Source: Aselliscus stoliczkanus (Eukaryota > Chordata > Mammalia > Chiroptera > Hipposideridae). Taken from it: a stretch of 64,000 nucleotides of DNA. The stretch lies in contig CM066738.1 in assembly GCA_033961575.1 (NCBI GenBank), positions 107,161,478 to 107,225,477 on the forward strand, written 5' to 3'. Position numbers and translations under genes: made by a program. The notes beneath the pieces were generated by a model. It saw nothing but the letters and a program-made list of their open reading frames with translations, was not told the origin of the DNA and did not search any database. Below, piece after piece: positions 36,195-47,429 of the stretch; positions within the stretch are counted from its first letter, which is position 1, and each line of letters opens with the position of its first letter.

Positions 36195-37805
36195 CAGAAG
36201 TTTTCATCACTCACCTGTTAGAACTAATAAACAATTTCAATAAAGTTGCAAGACACAGTCAACACAAAAATCCATGTGCATTTCTAGACACTAAGAACAA
36301 ACTATTCAAAAAATATTAAGAAAACAATCTCATTTATTAGAGCATCAAAAAGAATAAAATACTTTGGAATAAATTTAACTGAGGAGGTAAAAGATCTGTA
36401 CACTGAAAAGTACCATGTTTCCCTGAAAATAAGACCTAACCGGAAAATAAGCCCTAACATGATTTTCAAGGCGCTCACAATATCAGCCCTACCCCAAAAC
36501 AAGCCCCAGTTAAGACTGTCAGCTAGACATGACTGTATTTGAATAAACGTAGATTTTTGTACATGACTAAATGAATAAAATACATCTTTTGGAGCAAAAA
36601 TTAATATAAGACCTGGCCTTATTTTCAGGGAAACACAGTAGTAAATGTTGATGAAAGAAAGTCAGGAGTATGCAAATAGATGGGAAATTATCCTGTGTTC
36701 ATGGATTGGGAGAATTGATACTGTTAAAAATGTCCATACCACCCAAAGCAATCTACAGATTCAATGCCATCCTATCAAAATTCCAATGGCATTTTTAAAA
36801 ATCTAAACAGAAAAACTAGCCTAAAATTCATATGGAACCAAAGAGACCCTGAAAAGCCAAAGTAATCTTATTCACAAAGAACAAAGCTGGAGGCTTCATG
36901 GTTCCTGATATAAAAATATGTTACAAAGCTACAGTAATCAAATAGTATGGCACTAGGATAAAACCAGGCATATGGACTGATGAAACAGAACAGAGAACCT
37001 AGAAATAAATCCACATATTCACAGTCAACTCATCTTTGATAAGTGTGTCAAGAATACATAACAGGGGAAGAATCGTCTTTTAAATTAAATGGCACACAGA
37101 TATACACATACAAAATAATGAATTAGAAGTTTCTTCTCACACCCTACATAAAAATCAACTCAAAATTATTAAAGACTCAAACATAAGACTTGAAACTGTA
37201 AGACTAATAGAAGAAATCATATGGAAAACTTCTCTTAACATTTGGTCTGGGTGATGATTTTTTTCAGATATGACTCTGAAAGCACATACAACAAAATCAA
37301 AAATAGACAAGTAATACATCAAACTAAAAAGTTTCTGCATGGCAAAAAACAAAAGAAAGCAAACAAACAGCAGAGTGAAGAGAAAACTTATGGAATGGAA
37401 GACAATGTTTGCAAAACATATATTTGATAAGGGGTTAGTATCTTATAATAAAAGCACATAGTACACTGGTGATGGATGGGGGCTGGATGGGGGTGGTGAT
37501 GGGGAGATATTGGTCAAAGGTTACCAAGTTTCAGTTATGCAGGATGAATAGTTTTGGAGATCTAAGGTACAGCATGGTGACTATAATTAATAATACTGTA
37601 TTGTATACTTGAAATTTGCTAAGAGAGCAGATCTTTAATGTTCTCACCACAACAACTGAAAAATAAAAAATGGTGACTATGTGAGGTGATGCAAATGATA
37701 GTTAACACGATCACGGTAATTATTTCACAATGTGTACGTATGTAAAAGCACCACATTGTACATCTTAAGGATTGCCAGTTATACCCATATAAAGGTGGAA
37801 AAAAT
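36195..37805 (+). mobile_element. L1 ORF2 3' part and 3' UTR (L1MA-like)
   Basis: CCATGTGCATTTCTAGACACTAAGAACAAACTA, TTCATGGATTGGGAGAATTGATACTGTTAAAAATGTCCATACCACCCAAAGCAATCTACAGATTCAATGCCATCC and TATGGCACTAGGATAAAACCAGGCATATGG are L1 ORF2. The 3' UTR is very clear: TTTCAGTTATGCAGGATGAATAGTTTTGGAGATCTAAGGTACAGCATGGTGACTATAATTAATAATACTGTATTGTATACTTGAAATTTGC. A MITE (36411-36640) interrupts it. Frames are broken. Open frames at 36302-37427 are L1 debris. Confidence 0.88.
36411..36640. mobile_element. MITE (Tc1/mariner-type, TA-flanked), copy 1, nested in L1
   Basis: It has terminal inverted repeats: left TACCATGTTTCCCTGAAAAT, right end reverse-complementing to TACTGTGTTTCCCTGAAAAT, continuing for about 26 bases. 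The target duplication is TA. The 230-base interior has no coding frame. It is about 85-90% like the copy at 44771-45000. L1 ORF2 sequence continues on both sides, so the MITE is younger than the L1. Confidence 0.88.
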
Positions 37806-37849
37806 TACACTGAGACACACTGGGGTATAAATTTGTGTGTTATGACTAT

Positions 37850-38180
37850 TTAGAGTAGGGACACATTCAGCTGTGAGTAGAAGGAAGAGTCTCAAGAGGA
37901 AACACCTGGGACAAGAACAGAAAAGCAGAAAAGAGAATTAGAAAACAGGCATTTCAGGCAGAGGGAAGAGCTCATTTAAACACCCAGCTAATGAGAGAGG
38001 GTGGGACTGCTGAAAACAGCTATGATAGAACAGAAATAGAAGAGGAGAACAACAGTGGCAATTGGTAAGGAGAAAAGATGACCGAATCTAGAGCTCCTTC
38101 AAAGATAGGTCTTCTAAGACGGGACTGATTGGATGGTGGAAAAGAGCTGGGAAAAGTTTTCTTTGAAAATAACCTCAAAA
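37850..38180 (-). mobile_element. L2-like antisense fragment
   Basis: GCATTTCAGGCAGAGGGAAGAGCTC and neighbouring sequence match the old repeat phrase 'TTCCAGGCAGAGGGAACAGC' that I associate with antisense L2/CR1. Diverged. Confidence 0.4.
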
Positions 38181-38214
38181 ACGGCAGGGCAAGGATGCCT
38201 CACACCATATTGGG

Positions 38215-38370
38215 ATACGCTTATGCTATAGGGTGACCTTGGACAAACTACCCAACACCTATGAATCTATTGAATTGTTTGAAAAATGGGAATAATGATA
38301 TCAGCCTTTATATTTAGAGGCTTAATGATAGTATGATACAGAATCTAATATCTGAGTCTGGCATTTAGTG
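38215..38370 (+). mobile_element. MIR SINE fragment
   Basis: TAGGGTGACCTTGGACAAACTACCCAACACC, GAAAAATGGGAATAATGATATCAGCCTTTATATTTAGAGGC follow the MIR core. Confidence 0.8.
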
Positions 38371-38404
38371 TTTGTTTATAAAATGATACATATTATGTAT
38401 ATTA

Positions 38405-38640
38405 GCAGTAGTTAGGATATGGATTTCGCTGCTGTAACAGATCCCCTGAAACTGCACCTATGACAACATCTCACATGCAGATTTAGTCACATGGTCACAC
38501 CAAGCTGCAAAGGAGCCCGGGAAAAATAGTCTCCATCCTGAGCAGTCATCAACTAACCACAAAATGGAGAGCCTATTAAAATAGCAAACGTGGACAATGG
38601 ACATTGGGGAACAACAGAAGTCTCTGCTTTAAGGCATTAC
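38405..38640 (+). mobile_element. Old interspersed repeat, family not assigned
   Basis: It starts TTTCGCTGCTGTAACAGATC, then has GTCACACCAAGCTGCAAAGGAGCCCGGGAAAA, and ends with GACATTGGGGAACAACAGAAGTCTCTGCTTT. I remember this order from a common old mammalian element but cannot name it securely. Confidence 0.4.
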
Positions 38641-38829
38641 TACTTAATGTGGAAAAGAAAGGAAGGCAACAGGCTGGCATAGAGATTGGTGATGACCGAT
38701 CAGATGAATGGCTTTTTCTTAAATTAAGTTTTCATGAAGATTCAGTTCCCTCATTCATTTGTTATATAAATCTTAATGAATCTGAAATGTTCTGTTAGGG
38801 ACTTGGGAGGTTGAAGATTGAAGATGAGT

Positions 38830-41240
38830 GTAATGAAGCAGAATATAATTCTTGTTTCTTGAGGAGGAGTTTACAGTCTAGGTGGGAGACACACAAGAAA
38901 CAGCTAGAAAATGCTTTTTAGTAATAGGTGAACCAGTATTGATACCATTTTAGAATTTGGGTTCAGCAACCCCCAACATATATCTATAAATGTAAAAAAA
39001 CAATTACTTACAGTATGAATGTTTCTCTATCATTTGCAGAAAAATATAGACTTTTATACTAATGCTTGCTGCATAAACACAAGGAAGACTAATAATAATT
39101 GTTACTGTACTATTGGGGAGGGGGCAGGGAAGGTGGTGGATATGGGATAAGGGTGGGAGGGCTACTTTTCACTCTATACTTTTGACTTTTGTATTTTTTA
39201 AATTTATGAACTTTTTGAATAAATTATCTGTTCAGAAAAGTAGAAAAAAAAAGATTACTTACAATGGACATCGTTGTAAGGCACAGGACACAGTGTGTCT
39301 CTAAATTTGGTCTGTTTAAAGAACGCATACCATGTTGCTTTGCCCAGCGTGGATTTAATGCATTGATGATGACATGATGCCCCAGGCAACCTGTAAAAGC
39401 CCAGACCTGCAAACAAGTGCCTTAGCTGCATGAGTACCTGCTGAGGCCTATTACCATTCCAAGAGTAAACTCTGCAATAGGATCCACCTACTTTGTTTAA
39501 TTGGAGCAGGAATTTCTCTAGCACAATTATTCTTTCCTATTGTTAAGGAAATTTAAGGGCAAAGATAAAAAAATTTTAAAAATCCATGACTGAATTTCCA
39601 AATATTTTTACCTTGAGCAAATGAAATTGAATAGTAATTATACTGTATATATCTCCTGTTAATTTTGCTTCTCAGACACTTTGTCAAATAGGAATATAGG
39701 AAAGGAAGATTATTTCTTCAAAAATGTGTTAATTAGTACAGGAAGAAGAATAAGATCTCTATATTACTTATATTCCAATGCCTCATTGAACTTGGGATTA
39801 ACCCAATATTCATAATCAGCTGAAATTAGCAACAGCCTTTTGAAATGAAACTTATAATAACACAGAGACAAAAATCTGAAAGTTTAACAAATGTCCTACA
39901 GGATAATAATATATAAATGACACATATAAAATAAGTTGGTAGTTATTTGATGCAGAATATATCCAAATCTAAATTAATTTGACTTTTCACAGGGGTGCTC
40001 TCTTTAAGGTAACTACCAGCAATTGAAACAGGTAGTTTTCTGTATTTCAGAGCAAGATCTATATTATATTTCTATTGCAGAAATTTTAAAAAGCTAATAC
40101 CGCAACTCAGATAATCTTACGTATTAGGAAAACTAAATAACTGGTTTGGGAAGTTTCAATGGTAGAATACTTGGAAAAATACCTTCACCGTGTGGTTACC
40201 TGTAAATTTCCAGTGAGAGTACACTCTTCATGGGCAGTCACATGGATGAAGAAATACTTTACATGCTAAGAAGTAGTAGTATAATACCTGAAACCATGTT
40301 AAATGAACATTTGCCAGCATTTTAAATATAGATCTAAAAGATTTCCTTGTAAACACTTGATGCTTTTTAATACGTGTTGGTTTCCAGATAACTCCCTAAA
40401 TGGATCTTTCCAGTTGCCATCTCTTTCTTCTACCTACTAAAAATGACTGTCTATTGTCCTATATCAGGGATGCAAATGCCCTGGTTTTAAAATGTATATA
40501 TCATATTTCAGGGAAGGGGGGAGGGACAGGACTTATGCACAAAAGGAATATTCCAAATCTTAATCAACATTGGAAAGGTTAAAACAAATGGTCATCTTAC
40601 TTTTCTCCTCTACGTTATTGCTCTATTTACATAAACGGAGTGCTGTTTTTCATCTATAAGTCTTTTTATATCCTTTGATGAAATATCCGTTTTTCGTGCG
40701 TCCCTTTGTTGGTTTACACAGAAAACTTCTAAGTGCACAGTGATTTACATACAGAAAATTCTGCAATCCTGTTTGTAGTCTAAAACTTTTGAAACTTAAC
40801 CCGTGACATCGAACCACCTCATTTAGTGTGTGGCCTCGGGCAATAGCTAATAACTTAGGACTATCCTCAGAGAGGAGATGAAAAGTTCGCAGCAGGGTTG
40901 TAAGCCAGTGCAATAGCATCCAGAGACTGTACATACAATTGCTTTCTGGTTCTGGTGATGACAAGCCTACACATGAGATTCCCCCATCGGATAACCTTAG
41001 TCTACAAAATTCCGCTATAGTATAACACTCTCATAATAGTAACATGTAATTAAAGGATTTGTGCTATACCTTTCTAATACTGACAAGTTGGGACAGTTTT
41101 ATTTTTTTCTTTAAAATAAAAATGCATCTCCTAATTTTTTTTCTAAACAAATTTCCCTAATATTTTGGAGGATATATTTTAACGGCCAAATTGATCATTC
41201 AAACATTTTTATCATCTATAACATTGCGCACATCTAGTGC
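38830..41240. other. Mostly unique DNA
   Basis: Apart from a possible L2-like patch at 38835-38905 (GAGGAGTTTACAGTCTAGGTGGGAGAC), no repeat or gene is recognised. Open frames (104 codons at 40650-40964 minus, 89 at 39255-39524 minus) have no family features. 39250-39540 and 40650-40980 are less AT-rich than their surroundings. Confidence 0.4.
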
Positions 41241-41244
41241 CTTT

Positions 41245-41360
41245 TATTTATTTATTTTTATTTTTTGAGGGCAGTGTCACCGGCCCTCACATATGGGACC
41301 TGAACCGGGGCCACTGGCCTCCCAAGCCAGCGCTTAACCACCTTGCCACTCGGGCCGGTC
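41245..41360 (-). mobile_element. Rhin-type tRNA SINE
   Basis: The plus strand reads T-rich tail, GAGGGCAGTGTCACCGGCCCTCA, GAACCGGGGCC, CCAAGCCAGCGCTTAACCAC and CCACTCGGGCCGG, the reverse complement of the family. The duplication CTAGTG(C/A)CTT lies at about 41234-41243 and 41361-41370. Confidence 0.92.
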
Positions 41361-42319
41361 CTAGTGACTTATAAAGCTTTTTTTTAACTTAGAAACCTAG
41401 GTCCTTAGAAACCTAGTTTTACAATCTATTAATGACATTTTCTTGTCTTGATGCCATTGTGTCACTTTATACAAAAAATAAAAATAAAAAACATGCCTGC
41501 TTTAAAGTGAGAATTACAGGCAAAAATCAATATTAAAAACATGTTCAGTGCCCTATAATCAATAATGAGAATGCACTGTTAAGTTAAAAGCTATGTAGAT
41601 AGGAATACACACACATACACACATTGGCATATTCATATAATGGCTATTCCACAGCATTAAAAATTAAGTTACTATGGCTTAACAAAACAAGGGCAGGTAT
41701 TGCTTCAAATAATTGAAAGTTCAGAGGGATGGGCAGCATCACAGCTTTCCTAATCTTCAGTTCTTTCTCCCATTCTCTGATTGTCCCAGCTCAGCCCTTG
41801 TTTGCATGTTGGGCTCATCTCCTGGCTGATAACAAGAAAACTACAGCCGCTAGGGGTGTACCGTTCAAAGGAACCATGTCCAAAGGAAGCAGAGAAAATA
41901 TTGCTGGCAAGAGGGGTGAGATTAACGTTCCTTATAAGTGGATTTTAACAAAGGTTTTCAGAAATGCTGTTTCTAACTACATGTAATGCACTCTGTTATG
42001 TTCTAGTCTGTCTCATTTGGAAAACATTGAGGTCACCACAGACCAAACTTATGTTATGATTGACCAATGGACCACTCTTCGAGGGGTGAATTACCATCAA
42101 CCAGCATCCACCCCTACCGACAGCCAGGTACAGTCCCCAAACTGCATGGCACTGGAGGATGTAGGAAGATTTTAGGAAGGAGGGCATCACGGTATCTACC
42201 ACAGGCTCCTGACCCAGAAGGGTTGTGATGGGAGGTGAACATATTTGAAGCACAGTAACATGCGGTGAAGTTAACCCAAGTTCAGTGTGGCCAGACCATA
42301 GGACATGAGATCAAAAGTG

Positions 42320-42993
42320 TGAGAGTAGGCATTGAAAGGAATTTTAAGGAGTTGGGACTTATCCTGAACCAAAGAGAAACCACTGAAGATTTTAAAGCTG
42401 GATCTTCATAAGAAAAAGGAAGACAATTCTAGTTGTAGTGTAAAAAGTGTCCCTGTTTTGCCTACCTGAGCTCCTGGTGGGATATGGAGGGAATGAGTGT
42501 GTGGATGACAACGTTTAAAGGGTTCAAAAAGAGTCTCAGGATCTGTGTAGTAAGCTGGGGGAAATATTAGACGTGATTTAGGAAACAGGAATATCATCTG
42601 AATTGAAGACAAAAAAGGGAGCTAGAATTTGGAAATACTGTGTTCCTTTGCCTCTGGGGTTTTAGGAGATAAATCTGGAGGCTAAGTAGGGATTTGGAAA
42701 ATAGCCTCCAGAAGGAAAAGGGATTAATCTGAAAGACTATGAGGAGTGAGAAAATCAGAGAAGGAACACTAAGGCATATCAACATTTAAAGGGTGAGTAG
42801 AAAGGAGGCAGCTAGGAAGACTGGAAAAGGGTAGCTGCATGTATGGGAGATGTGGCAGCAAAGAAGTGAGGAAAAAAAAAAACAAGAAAGAAAGATCAGG
42901 AAATGCTATCAGAAGTTTAAATAAGATAAGTTGGAAAACTGCCTATTGGATTCAGAGGAGAAAGAGAGATAAGGAGGGAGGGAGGGAGGGAGG

Positions 42994-43056
<63 letters not shown>

Positions 43057-43080
43057 CTTGGGGGAATATTTCCACGGAAA
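42320..43080 (-). mobile_element. L2-like antisense LINE fragment with a purine array
   Basis: GGAGTTGGGACTTATCCTGAACCAAAGAGAAACCACTGAAGATTTTAAAGC, CAAAGAAGTGAGG and TATCAGAAGTTTAAATAAGATAAG...TGCCTATTGGATTC follow the antisense L2 phrases 'GCCATTGGAGGGTTTTAAGC' and 'GAGGTCAAGTAAGATGAGGACTGAGAATTGACCATTGGATT' as I remember them. Confidence 0.45.
42974..43050. repeat. (GGGA)n(GA)n purine array
   Basis: About six GGGA units followed by about 26 GA units. All purine on the plus strand, a candidate for triplex DNA. The Arg/Glu-rich open frame across it (42839-43090) is a repeat artefact. Confidence 0.95.
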
Positions 43081-43089
43081 GTTCACATG

Positions 43090-44070
43090 ACCCATGACTG
43101 CCACGTGTTCAAAGGGTGCATTACCGAGTGAATAAATGCTCTATTTCCATAAACTCATCTGTGAAAGGCAGGAGTGAGAGAGGTCTAGCTGAACAAAAAC
43201 ATACAGTTGAGGGAGGACTTTGTTTTCAAAGATAGAAGAGACATGCACATAATTTAGGGAAAGGTATCAGCACATTTTGAAACCACTGAGCAGCCCAGAA
43301 TATTCTAGCCAAGAGGCATTAAACACTCCCTAAGAAACGTGCCTTCAAACGGATAAAAACGAATTAGCACTCAGCTTTCTCCCCTGTGTGGCACTCAATC
43401 CATGTAACCTGCTGCATTTTCAGACATCGCACTTCCTCTCCCCCCTGATTTCCGGCTCAGAAAAGGCCGGGAGCCCGTGATGCTTTCACTGAAGCAGCGC
43501 CCACACTCTCGCAAGCAAAGCAGGGAACCTCTGTGAAGGTGCAAACAGCCCTGTGGCCAGCACAGCCCCTGTAGGCACCAGGCTGCCCAACAAAGCGCTA
43601 GCGGTTTGATCTCCCAGCTAGTCCTTCCTCAGAAAAACTGCATCACCAATAACTACAAAGGGACAGAGGGTAACTCTGCAGGGGTAAGGAAACGGCTGTC
43701 TTTCCTGGTTGCTTGGAAAACATTTGCACCCGTGTGCTGGCTCCAGATTTCTAGATGGTCCTGGGCATCTGTACGAATAGAACGATAGCCAGTGTCCCTA
43801 GATGATGTAGATATACAACCCTGAAGCACAGCCGGTCAAAGAAAGAAGCTCTGAATGACCTTTAAATTCCTCTCTCCCTACTGGGTTCCGCTGTCCATCC
43901 TCTGATAACAGTCAACCCACTTTTCAAGGACCTGTGAATCTGGGATGAGGATCACCACGTGATGTTTTCTCTAGTCACCTGGAGAGATTATTCAAGCCCC
44001 TGGTCTAGCTCGCTAGCCCCTTGCCTTTGCACACAAGAGGCCTGACAATGCTGCTGCTATCCTTTTTTGC
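43090..44070. other. Unassigned; GC- and CpG-richer patch at 43380-43600
   Basis: 43430-43600 holds several CpGs and GC-rich phrases (AAAGGCCGGGAGCCCGTGATGC, GAAGCAGCGCCC, AAGCGCTAGCGG) unlike the flanks. It could be part of an old LTR, a regulatory element or an exon. No family was recognised. Confidence 0.35.
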
Positions 44071-44074
44071 TATC

Positions 44075-44580
44075 AGAGGGGATTATTCATTATGAATTTG
44101 TACCAACTGGACAGTTAGCCAAGCTTACTATTTGGAAGTGATGAAAAGGTTGCATGAAAAAGTCAGACGACCTGAACTTTTTGCCAACACTTCATGGCTC
44201 TTGAGTCACAACAATGCACCAACTCACACGGCACTGTCTGTGAGGGAGTATTTAGCCAGTAAACAAATAACTGTATTGGAACACCCTCCCCACTCACCTG
44301 ATCTGGGCCCCAATGACATCATTCTTTACCCAAAGATAAAGGAAATATTGAAAGGAAGACATTTTGGTGACATTCAGGACATCAAGGATAATACAGTGAC
44401 AGCTCTGATGGACATTCCAGAAAAAGAGTTCCAAAATTGCTTTGAAGGGTGGACTAGGCGCTGGCATCGGTGCATAGCTTCACAAGAGGAGTACTTCAAA
44501 GGTGACCATAGTGATATTCAGCAGTGAGGTATGCAGCAATTTTTCTAGGATGAGTTTGCAAACTTAGCTGTCCGACTTAG
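44075..44580 (+). pseudogene. Mariner transposase remnant (C-terminal half), catalytically dead
   Basis: 44081-44120 reads GIIHYEFVPTGQLA, a mariner motif. After a frameshift, 44132-44524 is open for 131 codons: WLLSHNNAPTHTALSVREYLASKQITVLEHPPHSPDLGPND and then EFQNCFEGWTRRWHRCIASQEEYF. The catalytic HDN motif is HNN here, so the second Asp is lost; the last Asp (PND) is kept. The N-terminal DNA-binding half is absent. The strong similarity to mariner C-termini is from memory. It is unlike the mariner at 8851-9325 in sequence. Confidence 0.85.
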
Positions 44581-44689
44581 TGTATAGTTTCCTATTATTC
44601 TCCAGGTATTTATTCAGCAAATATTTGAGGGGCTACTAGAAACCGTATAATGCCTTCTTGTAACTACAGTTCTAGTGGAAGATACAAAA

Positions 44690-45215
44690 TAACAACTACA
44701 TAATTGCTATTCAAATCCATATCTTTTGACCTCCCAGCAAAACAGAAGATTGGAAGACAATATGTTGTACTACCGTGTTTCCCTGAAAATAAAACCTAAC
44801 CGGAAAATAAGCCCTAGCATGATTTTTCAGGATGCTTGTAATATAAGCCCCACCCCAAACATAAGCCCCAGTTAAGATTGTCAGCCAGACATGACTATTT
44901 GAATAAATGTAGATTTTTGTACATGAATAAATGAATAAATATAGATTGTTGGAGCAAAAATTAATATAAGACCTTGTCTTATTTTGGGGGAAACATGGTA
45001 AGTAGAGTGTGGACTTCCAAGTGAGATACATCTATTTCAAGTCTTCTCCACTCTGTGATATAGGGTGACCCAATTAACTTCTCGGAGGCTGTTTCTGCTC
45101 TTGTGAAATGAAGCCATTACTATCTATTTTTTAAGGTTTCTTGAGAGGATTAAATAATGTAACATAGGTTAAGTTTTCTTACATTGAGCGGTTGCTCATT
45201 AAATATGTACTGAAC
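44690..45215 (+). mobile_element. MIR SINE plus flank, split by MITE copy 2 (duplicate block A)
   Basis: ATTCAAATCCATATCTTTTGACC...TTGGAAGACAA (44709-44760) precedes the MITE. The MIR continues after it at 45001: ATATAGGGTGACCC, GTGAAATGAAGCCATTACTATCTA and GAGAGGATTAAATAATGTAACA. The flank and MIR match the block at 47205-47415. Confidence 0.75.
44771..45000. mobile_element. MITE (TA-flanked), copy 2
   Basis: It starts TACCGTGTTTCCCTGAAAAT and ends GGGGGAAACATGGTA, with the same interior as 36411-36640 (CCGGAAAATAAGCCCTA, CAGTTAAGAYTGTCAGC, GGAGCAAAAATTAATATAAG). Non-coding; the minus-strand frame 44711-45031 is chance. Confidence 0.88.
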
Positions 45216-45399
45216 AAATGAATCTTCAGTTCTGTGTGAAATGATTAAAGTGGCATCTATATATGAAAATATAGGCATATATTACTGCTCCCAAAAGCTA
45301 AAGAAGGAAAGTAAATCATTACTCCTCAAAACTAAAGAAAACACAAAATATGATCAAATAAAAATGTTCTGACAAAAAATAATAATAATAAAAAAGAAT

Positions 45400-45550
45400 A
45401 GCATTCATGCTGTTATTTATTGAGTGCTCACCATGTGTGTGGTACCGGGTGGGATGAGATCACCTCACATACCTCTCAAAGGCAAACTGTGAGTAACCTT
45501 CCTTTACACATATCAAATTTAGGCTAGAAAGGCAAGAAACAAGGCTAATA
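45400..45550 (-). mobile_element. MIR SINE fragment
   Basis: TTATTTATTGAGTGCTCACCATGTGTGTGG and GAGATCACCTCACATACCTCTC...AACTGTGAG follow the reverse complement of MIR. Confidence 0.6.
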
Positions 45551-45808
45551 AGTATCAGAAGTTTGCATATACCTTACTATCCATAATAGTGACTATAGCG
45601 CAGCAAGAGGTTTTTTTTATCACACACACACAAGAATTTTCCCAAACAGAGCAGAACAAACTGCACCTACGTTGTGACTCTAAATTATTAAATTTTTCCA
45701 TTCTCTGTGCATGGCTGACTTGGTACTCACTGAAAGCTCAGAAAGTGTTTAATAAATAAAAGAGTAACTTTTTGTGTATAAATAAATGTTCAGTTCAAAG
45801 TAGTCTTC

Positions 45809-46130
45809 TATATGGCCGGCCGGGTGGCGTACTTTCTTAAGAGTGGAAGTTCTGAGCCACAGAGTCACTGGTTCGATTCCCACATGGGCCAGTGAGCCGC
45901 CGCTGAGCTGCCAATGGGCGGATGGATGGCTCAGCTGGTGAGAGCACGTGCTCCTAACAACAAGGTTGCCCGTTGGACTCCTGCCTGGGATGGTGCCCCC
46001 TCCCTTCCCCCCCAGAAACTAGATTGAAAGCAGCAACTGGACTTGGAGCTGATGGATCCTGGAAAAACACAATATTCCCTTCCCCAATTCCCCAATAAAA
46101 TCTTTAAAAACAAACAAACAAACAAACAAA
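45809..46130 (+). mobile_element. Dimeric tRNA SINE with shared AATAAA tail
   Basis: The first tRNA-like unit runs from GGCCGGCCGGGTGGCG to ACTGGTTCGATTCCCACATGGGCCAG (box B GGTTCGATTCC). A second unit follows at about 45924-45995: GATGGCTCAGCTGGTGAGAGCACGTGCTCC (box A) and GTTGCCCGTTGGACTCC (decayed box B). The tail TTCCCCAATTCCCCAATAAAATCTTT is followed by (AAAC)n. The duplication CAAAGTAGTCTTC occurs at 45796-45808 and 46131-46143. The minus-strand frame 45931-46191 is an artefact. Confidence 0.9.
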
Positions 46131-46199
46131 CAAAGTAGTCTTCCATAATCTTAGGAAAGTCACAAGTATCAGAATATTGTCTGTTTCTCAAACTCTCGA

Positions 46200-47190
46200 G
46201 GGACAGTTTTACAATTTGCGGGAGTTTTTTGTTTGTTTGTTTGTTTTCTGAAATTGAGGCATTCTCACCTTCGAAAAGTGGATGTTATTTCTGCGGATAA
46301 TCAAAAGCCATTCAAGGCCGAAGCTGTAGAACAAAGAGTGTGAGCAGCTGAGTACAACAAATGTGGCGTTATTGTGAGGTCCTACAATAGATTCTCGCTC
46401 TAAGTGGAATTCAAATAAAAGATTGATTGCAAATACTCCTTTGCAATTATGCACACGGCCTCTCACTGCACTCAAGTGTTAGATGGATTTGATTGATGCA
46501 AAAAACATGGCACGGAAAGACTGCAATTTACCTTCATCTTTATTTTCTTTCCCTGTGGAGGAGATGCATAATCAGCACCATGAGGAACCAGGAGCAGAAT
46601 CCATCTCAAGACACCACCTTCATCTGTCATCGTGAGTTATAACGCTTCACATCTGGAGAGTGATGTATAGTTTTAACATATTCTGCCGTTAGTTAACTTC
46701 ACAGGGCCTCCAAGGTACAGCTGCAGATATTTTCACGTCCTTTTTTTCTCCTGAGCATTTCAAGGACGTTTCACTCACATACTGTTCTTGCCACACCATT
46801 CAAATCTTAGGACCTAAGTTCCTTGCTTTGTGGGTTTTTGCATTTTTTGTGTGTTTTTTGTGTTTTTTTGTTTGTTGTTGTTGCAAATTCTACTCCCTTA
46901 TATCCCACAGTTAAACTGTTTTCAGTTTAAGTTTTAAACATGACAATATCATGCATGTTCAGAAAAGCGCCTTCCTCCACATCAAAGTCAACACACCACA
47001 ATACCACCATACCAGAAGCAATGGGAAAAAAAAAAAAGACTAATATGGTTATGTAATTCAAAAATGGAAATATCTTCACATAGCAATAAACATCGTAGGC
47101 AAAGTCAAAAGATAGATGACAACTGGTAAAATCACTTGGCAACTTTAGAGGATATTGTGGGTTACCATACTTTGCACTTACACAGAGATG
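46200..47190. other. Unassigned, apparently unique
   Basis: Contains (GTTT)n at 46227-46246 and T/G-rich simple sequence at 46833-46882. No repeat family or gene recognised. Confidence 0.45.
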
Positions 47191-47204
47191 TATAGTTTCA
47201 ACAC

Positions 47205-47415
47205 CACCTAATTACATAGTGGGCACTCAAATCCATACCTTCTGACCCCCAACTAAACAGCGGACTCTGGAAGACAGCACGGTGTAGCAGAGAGCGGGCC
47301 ATCGAGCTCCAGAGGCCTAGCTCACATCTCAACTCTGTGTGAAACAGGGAAGCCCAGTAGCGTTTGAGACTCAGTTTCTTCACTTGTGAAATGAAGCCAT
47401 CACTATCTACTCCTT
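47205..47415 (+). mobile_element. MIR SINE plus flank (duplicate block B, empty MITE site)
   Basis: ACTCAAATCCATACCTTCTGACCCCCAACTAAACAGCGGACTCTGGAAGACAG, then MIR head GGTGTAGCAGAGAGCGGGCC, core CTCAGTTTCTTCACTTGTGAAATGAAGCCATCACTATCTACTCC. It matches block A at 44690-45125 without the MITE. Confidence 0.75.
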
Positions 47416-47429
47416 AGATTTTAACATAA

